DNA of 9,352 nt. Source: Gemmatimonadota bacterium (GTDB taxonomy: Bacteria > Gemmatimonadota > Gemmatimonadetes > Gemmatimonadales > GWC2-71-9). The notes beneath the pieces are model-generated. The model was not told the origin of the DNA, did no database searches, and was given only the letters and a program-made list of their open reading frames with translations. Positions 5,322 through 9,352 of the stretch are shown one piece after another. The stretch covers positions 1 through 9,352 of the forward strand of contig JAOTWK010000113.1 in assembly GCA_029862935.1 (NCBI GenBank), written 5' to 3'. Position numbers and translations under genes: made by a program. Positions within the stretch are counted from its first letter, which is position 1. The number at the start of each line of letters is the position of its first letter.

Positions 5322-6056
5322 ATGACATACAGCCCAGAAGAGGCGTCACACGACTTGAAGCTGATCGCCGATAACACCGCTTCGTTTGAAACACGTGCCC
5401 GGCTCGAGCACCATCTTCTCACCCTACTGAGGGAAAAAGGGAACGAGGCCGTGGCCACCTTTCTCTATTCGTTACCGGAGCACGACTTCAAGTCCGTCGA
5501 CGACAGCATATCAGAGTTGGAAACCCAATTCGTGACCACTGGTAGCAGCCCCCGACACTTCGTGGTCACTACCTTTCGTAGCCCACATTTGGCATCAGTC
5601 AACGTCACCATAGAGGACGAGTCCAGCGCACCGCCTGAGCCTGACCCACGTCATCGAGCATTCTACGAGGTTTGGGAGAGTCTGTTGGGCATTCCAGACT
5701 CCGAGGTGAGCAGACTGGACCCAGAACGAAAGGCGGTGTTCCTCGTCGGCCTTCTCGAGGCCGAGGTGATGAACGGGGGAATCGGTCAATACCTCAGCAA
5801 CACCGACGGTGCGCATCTCGAGGATACGGTCCGGTGCCTGTTAGAGATCGGTGCTGAGAAGGCGTGTGCCATTCTCATGGAAGCTGCGAAGTTGGGGATG
5901 GGGTCCGAGTCCTATGGGGCGGCGTGGGCGTCGAAATCCAGAGACTTTGAGAGGCTCGACGATCAGTTCATGGAGTCCGGTGAAGATCTGGCTGGACTGA
6001 CGGCAGAAGTCTTCATCGATCGTAGCACCCGTAGTCGCGGATCGGACACGCAGTGA
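5322..6056 (+). CDS. DUF4375 (DMP19-like) domain protein
   Basis: This is a 244-residue cytosolic protein. The C-terminal half (about 112-230) is a helical DUF4375 domain. It carries FYEVWESLLG, the signature E147-x-x-x-N151-G-G-x-x-Q156-Y-x-x-N160 (AEVMNGGIGQYLSNTDG), and then a helix IGAEKACAILMEAAKL. This resembles the NGGFxQ-NxxG and IGA-K motifs of the family, which includes the protein-binding DMP19 of Neisseria. The N-terminal about 105 residues, including HDLKLIADN and HHLLTLLREKGNEAV, are an extra region I do not recognise. The ATG overlaps TGA 5320-5322 of the unshifted DUF3224 frame (TGATG), suggesting coupled translation. Its own stop is immediately followed by the ribosome site of the next gene, so an operon is likely. 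Confidence 0.72.
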   Translation: MTYSPEEASHDLKLIADNTASFETRARLEHHLLTLLREKGNEAVATFLYSLPEHDFKSVDDSISELETQFVTTGSSPRHFVVTTFRSPHLASVNVTIEDESSAPPEPDPRHRAFYEVWESLLGIPDSEVSRLDPERKAVFLVGLLEAEVMNGGIGQYLSNTDGAHLEDTVRCLLEIGAEKACAILMEAAKLGMGSESYGAAWASKSRDFERLDDQFMESGEDLAGLTAEVFIDRSTRSRGSDTQ

Positions 6057-6064
6057 GGAGCCAC

Positions 6065-6907
6065 ATGCACATCGCGGTTCTCGTCTTTCTTGCCGCAGTT
6101 GGCCCTACGGTTTGCGCAGCTTGCCTCGCAGCGCAGGATGACACCCAGGTAGCAAGCAGCTTGGACGCGTTCATAGAAGACCGCATACCTTCGAACCAGT
6201 TGTCCATCGAGTATACGGATCTTCATCCTCTTTGGGGTGGACTTCGGCTAGTCGTGACCGGTGATGGAGAAGTGAGCCAGGAAGCTGTGAGAGCACCCGT
6301 TGGCGAGCCCTCGAGACTCTCAAGAGACGATGTGGCAAGGTTGGTGAGACTCATACTGGAGACGAAGGCTTGGGCTCAAGAAACACCCGACCGAAAGCCG
6401 AGACCGGACGAAGCCAGAGCCTACTTGAAGATCTCGATTGGCGAACACCGAAGTGTGATGTGGGAATGGTATAATGAGCTACAGGACAACGGCAGATTGG
6501 TGCGGATTCGAGAACTCATGAAGGACCTGGTGTGGAAGCGTGCTCGTTCTCAACCCGTCCTCGAGCTCCTGGGTGCCGAGTTTCGCGACCGCAACGCCGC
6601 GATCAAGCACATTACCGTCCTGGAGGTGCGCTCACCGTTTGTCGAATCCACGCACCGTGCCGTGGTGGCTCGAGGCATTCGTGGAGACCGCCAGTTTCAG
6701 GGGGACTTTGCCGACGAGCTCTTCGGGCTGTTCGTGCTCAACGATTCGCTGACCCGGGTCCTCGCGGTCCTCGACATGTTTCCAACGCCCCGGTGGCGGG
6801 ATTTCGAGGTCGAGCTCGCGCGCGTCACACCAGATTCACTGTACCTCGAGGGGCGTGGGGCCACATACGGGGATCAACCGCTGAGAAGGTCCTACACCTG
6901 GCCTTGA
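6065..6907 (+). CDS. exported two-part protein, unknown function
   Basis: This 280-residue protein starts at ATG 6065, chosen for GAGGAG ending 4 nt upstream. GTG 6053 in the same frame overlaps the previous stop and would add an Arg to the signal peptide, so it remains possible. Residues 1-23 form a signal (MHIAVLVFLAAVGPTVCAAC, then LAA before Gln24). Part one (about 45-157) has strands LRLVVTGDGEV and a helix SRDDVARLVRLILETKAW, then YLKISIGEHRSVMWEWY, like small DUF6438-type envelope domains. Part two (about 165-280) has ITVLEVRSPFVES, ELFGLFVLNDSLTRVLAVLD, a FPTPRWRDFEVELARV segment and a final YGDQPLRRSYTW. Arginine codons change from AGA/AGG-rich (8 of 13 in residues 60-158) to almost all CGN (14 of 16 after that), so the two parts may have different origins. 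Confidence 0.6.
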   Translation: MHIAVLVFLAAVGPTVCAACLAAQDDTQVASSLDAFIEDRIPSNQLSIEYTDLHPLWGGLRLVVTGDGEVSQEAVRAPVGEPSRLSRDDVARLVRLILETKAWAQETPDRKPRPDEARAYLKISIGEHRSVMWEWYNELQDNGRLVRIRELMKDLVWKRARSQPVLELLGAEFRDRNAAIKHITVLEVRSPFVESTHRAVVARGIRGDRQFQGDFADELFGLFVLNDSLTRVLAVLDMFPTPRWRDFEVELARVTPDSLYLEGRGATYGDQPLRRSYTWP

Positions 6908-6931
6908 CGCTACCCGAAAAATCAGTACGAT
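6904..6931 (+). promoter_or_regulatory. sigma-70-like promoter overlapping a stop codon
   Basis: TTGACG (6904-6909, five of six) and TACGAT (6926-6931, four of six) are separated by 16 bp. The -35 overlaps the TGA at 6905-6907 of the upstream gene. Initiation near 6938 would separate the expression of the exported SnoaL protein at 6985 from the upstream run of genes. Confidence 0.45.
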
Positions 6932-6984
6932 CGGACTCACGGCTCATGAGGCCGCACATCACATACATCTTGAGATCCGTGACC

Positions 6985-7836
6985 ATGCAGAGAGTCTCCT
7001 GGACCACCCTGAGTGCCTGTGTGGGACTGTGCATTCCAGCTACTGCCGCCGCTCAAGCCAGCGGTGGAGCCCGCGATAGCATCTCCATCGCAGCGGCCAG
7101 TCGCGCGTTTTCGGCGGCCTATATGCGCAATGACACGGCCGCATTGGGTCAGATCTACTCCGACTCAGCAGTGCTACTCCCACCAAATCGCGAGATTCGG
7201 GGCCGCAGGGCGATCCAGCGCTACTTCGCGTGGGGTCAGAACTACCGACAGATCGCCCACTCCATGGAGTCGACTCGACTGACGGTTGAAGGCGACCTCG
7301 CCGTTGACGTGGGGACCTGGACCAGTACGGGTCAACGCGGTGACGCCGCTCCAACGACCGCCTCGGAGCGCTATTTGGTTATCTGGGTTCGTGAGAGTGA
7401 CCGAGCATGGCGCATGCTCTACGACATGTGGCACCGGCCGGCGCGCGCCACACAGCAGGACGACACGTCGGCACTCCCGGTCGTTACGATCACCGGTCCG
7501 ACGGTGATTGCGTTCTGGGAGGTCCCGCCGTCCGACTCGGTGTTGATCTCCGATCCCGACCTCGCGAGCGCGCTGGATGAGCAACAGTACTACTGGGCCG
7601 ACACGCGAACTCGACTGACCGAATTCGGCATCATGGCACTCAGTCAACCTGGGCGGCGCTTTACGGTGCGAGATGGCACGCGGGAACGCGTCTTCGCTGC
7701 CCCTCGTGACAGTGCCGTGGTGGGATATCTACTCGTGGCGCCCGGAAGGGACTTTTCTGCAATCTACCGTGTGCAGTATCCGGACAATCTGCTGGCCGCG
7801 GTACGGTCGTTCTTTGGGCTGCCTGACAACCCGTAA
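6985..7836 (+). CDS. exported SnoaL/DUF4440 protein with an extra C-terminal domain
   Basis: The 283-residue product starts at ATG 6985, preceded by a modest TGAGAT site. In-frame ATG 6946 would place extra residues before the signal and lies almost at the predicted transcription start, so 6985 is preferred. Residues 1-23 are a signal peptide with a TAAA-Q cleavage site. Residues 32-151 are a SnoaL-like domain: an AASRAFSAAYMRNDTAALGQ helix, DSAVLLPPN, REIRGRRAIQRYF, a strand LAVDVGTWTSTG, ERYLVIWVRE and WRMLYDMWHRP. A linker (152-164) leads to a second domain (165-283) with VVTITGPTVIAFWEV, a helical WADTRTRLTEFGI, FTVRDGTRERVF, SAVVGYLLVAPG and IYRVQYPDNLLAA, whose family I do not recognise. 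The protein probably acts in the periplasm. It converges on the gene at 7858, with a 21-bp gap. Confidence 0.78.
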   Translation: MQRVSWTTLSACVGLCIPATAAAQASGGARDSISIAAASRAFSAAYMRNDTAALGQIYSDSAVLLPPNREIRGRRAIQRYFAWGQNYRQIAHSMESTRLTVEGDLAVDVGTWTSTGQRGDAAPTTASERYLVIWVRESDRAWRMLYDMWHRPARATQQDDTSALPVVTITGPTVIAFWEVPPSDSVLISDPDLASALDEQQYYWADTRTRLTEFGIMALSQPGRRFTVRDGTRERVFAAPRDSAVVGYLLVAPGRDFSAIYRVQYPDNLLAAVRSFFGLPDNP

Positions 7837-7857
7837 CTCGACGAGGAGACCGCTGCG

Positions 7858-8328
7858 CTACACCGAGCGATCGGCCTCGGTTGCCGCGTCACCACCGCGC
7901 ACCGGTCCTCGAAACATCCGCCAGAAGACGATCGATCCTACGGTGGCCGCGGTGCCAATCGTGATCACGAACCACGTCGCGAGATCCCCTCGCAGATGGA
8001 GCACGAGGCAACTCGCCACCGATGCGATCCACATCATCGCGATGGTTCCGATCCGCACGCGCAGCGGCATCTCTGCCCCACGATCCAGATACCGGAGATA
8101 CGGGCGGAAGATCGGCGCCCGAACGAGCCTGTCCTCGAGCCACGGACAACTGCGTGTGAAGAAGTAGGACGCGAGAATCAAGAAGACCGTCGTGGGAAGT
8201 CCGGGTAGAAAGACGCCGAGGAACCCAATGCCCACCGATACGAGCCCGAGCAGCGCAAGGATCCATCGCCGGAGCGACCGTCCGGGCCAGATGGCAATGC
8301 TGTTGGTGTCAGCTCGGTCCGACTTCAT
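7858..8328 (-). CDS. YbaN/DUF454 family inner-membrane protein
   Basis: This 156-residue membrane protein starts at ATG 8328, chosen because AGAGGAA lies 5 nt upstream. An upstream in-frame ATG at 8394 has no such site and would lie before the predicted promoter. After a short basic region (SLRRW, 18-22) come a membrane helix at 23-41 and the family hallmark GVFLPGLPTTVFLILA (38-53). ASYFFTRSCPWLEDRLVR (53-70) matches the usual W/Y-F-A-R-S-P motif, PIFRPYLRYLDRGAEMPLR (72-90) follows, and two more helices lie near 93-112 and 117-136. E. coli YbaN is about 125 residues, so this one has a modest C-terminal tail. The family function is not established. It is divergent from the lipocalin gene at 8464. 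Confidence 0.85.
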   Translation of the reverse strand: MKSDRADTNSIAIWPGRSLRRWILALLGLVSVGIGFLGVFLPGLPTTVFLILASYFFTRSCPWLEDRLVRAPIFRPYLRYLDRGAEMPLRVRIGTIAMMWIASVASCLVLHLRGDLATWFVITIGTAATVGSIVFWRMFRGPVRGGDAATEADRSV

Positions 8329-8333
8329 CGAGG

Positions 8334-8340
8334 TTCCTCT
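8334..8340 (-). promoter_or_regulatory. ribosome binding site that fixes the YbaN-family start
   Basis: On the minus strand AGAGGAA lies 5 nt before ATG 8328. It favours this start over the ATG 66 nt further upstream. Confidence 0.6.
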
Positions 8341-8400
8341 TGCATACAAGATTGCATTCGTACCCGTCTCTTTGAACAAAGTCAAGATTGGCATTAATTT
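8340..8400. promoter_or_regulatory. overlapping divergent promoters with operator-like repeats
   Basis: Minus strand: TTGACT (8380-8385) and TACGAA (8357-8362) with a 17-bp spacer point to the YbaN-family gene. Plus strand: TTGAAC (8372-8377) and TAATTT (8395-8400), also 17 bp apart, point to the gene at 8464. A palindrome, CTTTG-AA-CAAAG (8370-8381), overlaps both -35 boxes. TTGCAT is directly repeated at 8340-8345 and 8352-8357, 12 bp apart, at the -10 side of the minus promoter. The arrangement could let one regulator control both genes. The -10 hexamers are weak (three of six). Confidence 0.4.
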
Positions 8401-8450
8401 GTCGCACCGTTCGCGTGCTGGCGCGGATACCCCTCACCGCACGCACATTC

Positions 8451-8458
8451 AAGGAGGT
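8451..8458 (+). promoter_or_regulatory. perfect Shine-Dalgarno for a GTG start
   Basis: AAGGAGGT, fully complementary to the 16S 3' end, lies 5 nt before GTG 8464 and fixes that start. It implies strong translation. Confidence 0.8.
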
Positions 8459-8463
8459 CAGGC

Positions 8464-9048
8464 GTGTTCAGACACTCGGTCGCGGTAATCGGACTGTTTT
8501 TGATTGCTGCAGGAGCCCCGTCGATGGCTTCGGGGCAAGGGCGCCCGGACCCCGCCGCACTGGCTGCAGCCCAGCGCGAGGCAATGAATCGGCTTGCGTT
8601 CATGGACGGAGTGTGGAAGGGCTCCGCACGGACCATGACGCCCTCTGGGGAGAAGCACACGCTCACGCAGACCGAGCGGGTTGGCCCCTTCCTGAACGGA
8701 GCGGTCAAGGTCATCGAGGGTCGGGGGTACGAGCGTGACGGGAGCATCAGCTTCAACGCGTTCGCGATTATCTCCTATGACCCTGGAACCGCTACATACA
8801 CAATGCGCTCATACGCCCAGGGATACGTGGGAGACTTCACCGTCACGCCCATCGACGACGGCTTCACGTGGGAGATTCCCGCTGGGCCCACGACCATTCG
8901 GTACACCGCGGTCATCAGAGATGGAACATGGAGCGAGGTCGGTGACCGGATCCTGCCCGACAGAAAGCCCATCCGCTTCTTGGAGATGACACTCACTCGT
9001 GTCGGCGATACGGACTGGCCCGCGGCAGGCGCGGTCAGTCCTGAATAG
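8464..9048 (+). CDS. exported DUF1579-like lipocalin-type protein
   Basis: This 194-residue protein starts at GTG and has a signal peptide (MFRHSVAVIGLFLIAAGAPS, then MASG before Gln25). After a helix at 30-45, residues 46-53 read FMDGVWKG, the G-x-W-x-G opening of the lipocalin-like DUF1579/nitrobindin-type barrels. Successive strands follow: HTLTQTERVGPFLNGAV (65-81), SISFNAFAIISYDPG (94-108), YTMRSYAQGYVGDFTV (112-127), GFTWEIPAGPTTIRYTAVI (133-151), GTWSEVGDRI (154-163) and RFLEMTLTRVG (171-181). Such barrels bind a hydrophobic ligand or heme, but I cannot identify a heme-binding His here, so a ligand-binding role is inferred only. It is divergent from the YbaN-family gene and has the strongest ribosome site in the window. 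Confidence 0.75.
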   Translation: MFRHSVAVIGLFLIAAGAPSMASGQGRPDPAALAAAQREAMNRLAFMDGVWKGSARTMTPSGEKHTLTQTERVGPFLNGAVKVIEGRGYERDGSISFNAFAIISYDPGTATYTMRSYAQGYVGDFTVTPIDDGFTWEIPAGPTTIRYTAVIRDGTWSEVGDRILPDRKPIRFLEMTLTRVGDTDWPAAGAVSPE

Positions 9049-9073
9049 GAACTCGTGAAGCGATGTTGGAGGC

Positions 9074-9097
9074 GGCGTGACTAGTCCGCATCACGCC
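9074..9097 (+). terminator. hairpin downstream of the lipocalin-type gene
   Basis: GGCGTGA (9074-9080) and TCACGCC (9091-9097) form a perfect 7-bp stem with a 10-nt loop. It is followed by the pyrimidine-rich TTCCCTTTC and lies 25 bp after the stop at 9048, as expected for a weak intrinsic terminator. Confidence 0.5.
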
Positions 9098-9188
9098 TTC
9101 CCTTTCGGCTGCCCGCAATCGGCCTCCGCGAGAGGGTGATCCCGCCTAAAGATGATGTATGAAGCTGTTGGGGCTGGCTTATGTTCGC

Positions 9189-9228
9189 GTCAGGAAGGGC
9201 CGGTGTAGGTACGCTGGCCCTCCCTGAC
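9189..9228. terminator. long hairpin between convergent genes
   Basis: GTCAGGAAGGGCC (9189-9201) and GGCCCTCCCTGAC (9216-9228) pair over 13 positions with one A-C mismatch around a 14-nt loop. It lies 17 bp beyond the stop of the minus-strand gene at 9245. It can form on either transcript and probably separates the convergent genes. No T-run flanks it. Confidence 0.5.
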
Positions 9229-9244
9229 ACCGCATCGGCGTTGA

Positions 9245-9352
9245 CTACATGCTGCTATTCCAGATGTCGCGGTAGATCATCCACTTACCATTAAGGTTCT
9301 TCCACACCGCCATGTACCGTCCGTGGTCCTGGTGCGCGCCGTCCGGTGCCGT
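9245..9352 (-). CDS. C-terminal end of a SnoaL/DUF4440-like protein (5' truncated)
   Basis: On the minus strand the last 35 codons before the TAG at 9245-9247 are present; the start lies beyond the window. The residues GRYMAVWKNLNGKWMIYRDI followed by WNSSM are the typical end of DUF4440/SnoaL proteins, in which a Y-x-x-V-W-K strand pairs with a G-K-W-x-I-x-R-D-x-W-N strand. This is the third SnoaL-like gene in the window and the one closest to the family consensus. The hairpin at 9189-9228 probably marks its transcript end. Confidence 0.75.
   Translation of the reverse strand, partial: TAPDGAHQDHGRYMAVWKNLNGKWMIYRDIWNSSM

Noticed and set aside
6532..6984. An in-frame upstream extension of the exported SnoaL gene
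   Set aside because: It overlaps the real gene ending at 6907, is Arg/Pro-rich, and would bury the clear signal peptide that begins at 6985.
8329..8394. A 22-residue N-terminal extension of the YbaN-family protein
   Set aside because: It would start upstream of the predicted promoter and lacks a ribosome site, while ATG 8328 has AGAGGAA.
1..9352. CRISPR array, tRNA/rRNA, transposase, toxin-antitoxin or defence genes
   Set aside because: None could be recognised: no regularly spaced repeats, no cloverleaf or rRNA-like sequence, no DDE or recombinase motifs.

Overview
The window is about 9.35 kb of moderately GC-rich bacterial DNA. It carries purine-rich Shine-Dalgarno sites and sigma-70-like promoter hexamers. 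Many short genes encode exported or lipid-anchored proteins of poorly characterised families (SnoaL/DUF4440, a DUF1579-like lipocalin, DUF3224, DUF4375, YbaN/DUF454). This mix recalls free-living soil or sediment bacteria such as Gemmatimonadota, but that is an impression from protein style. No rRNA or tRNA gene, nor a recognised core gene, is present to place the organism.

Layout: (1) 1-566: the 3' end of an unknown gene overlaps, by TGATG, a small cysteine-rich exported protein. (2) 567-969: 400 bp without a gene, with two hairpins. (3) 970-2451: a dimeric alpha/beta-barrel (ABM-like) gene converges on a minus-strand membrane fatty acid desaturase whose His boxes are complete. (4) 2452-4097: a patchy stretch with the C-terminal stub of a glyoxalase/VOC gene, a lipoprotein with two BamE-like units and HEAT-like helices, a decayed ASCH-domain remnant, and a small membrane protein. 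(5) 4208-7836: a same-strand run. It holds a SnoaL-like lipoprotein, a DUF3224 gene frameshifted at a run of nine G, a DUF4375 protein, an exported protein that looks like two joined modules, and an exported two-domain SnoaL protein. (6) 7858-9048: a minus-strand YbaN/DUF454 membrane protein is divergent from an exported DUF1579-like lipocalin, with a compact shared promoter region. (7) 9245-9352: the C-terminal end of a third SnoaL/DUF4440 protein on the minus strand.

I see no operon for a single pathway. The shared theme is small ligand-binding folds (SnoaL cone, dimeric alpha/beta barrel, VOC, lipocalin barrel), mostly destined for the envelope, in a region with several degraded or broken genes. 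That fits an accessory or fast-turnover region. I found no defence system, transposase, CRISPR array or integron. The points most worth following up are the G9 frameshift in the DUF3224 gene, whose unshifted frame stops exactly on the next start codon; the composition break inside the 6065-6907 gene; the remnants at 2554-2646 and 3590-3798; and a 52-bp inverted-repeat element at 4760-4812 flanked by short direct repeats.
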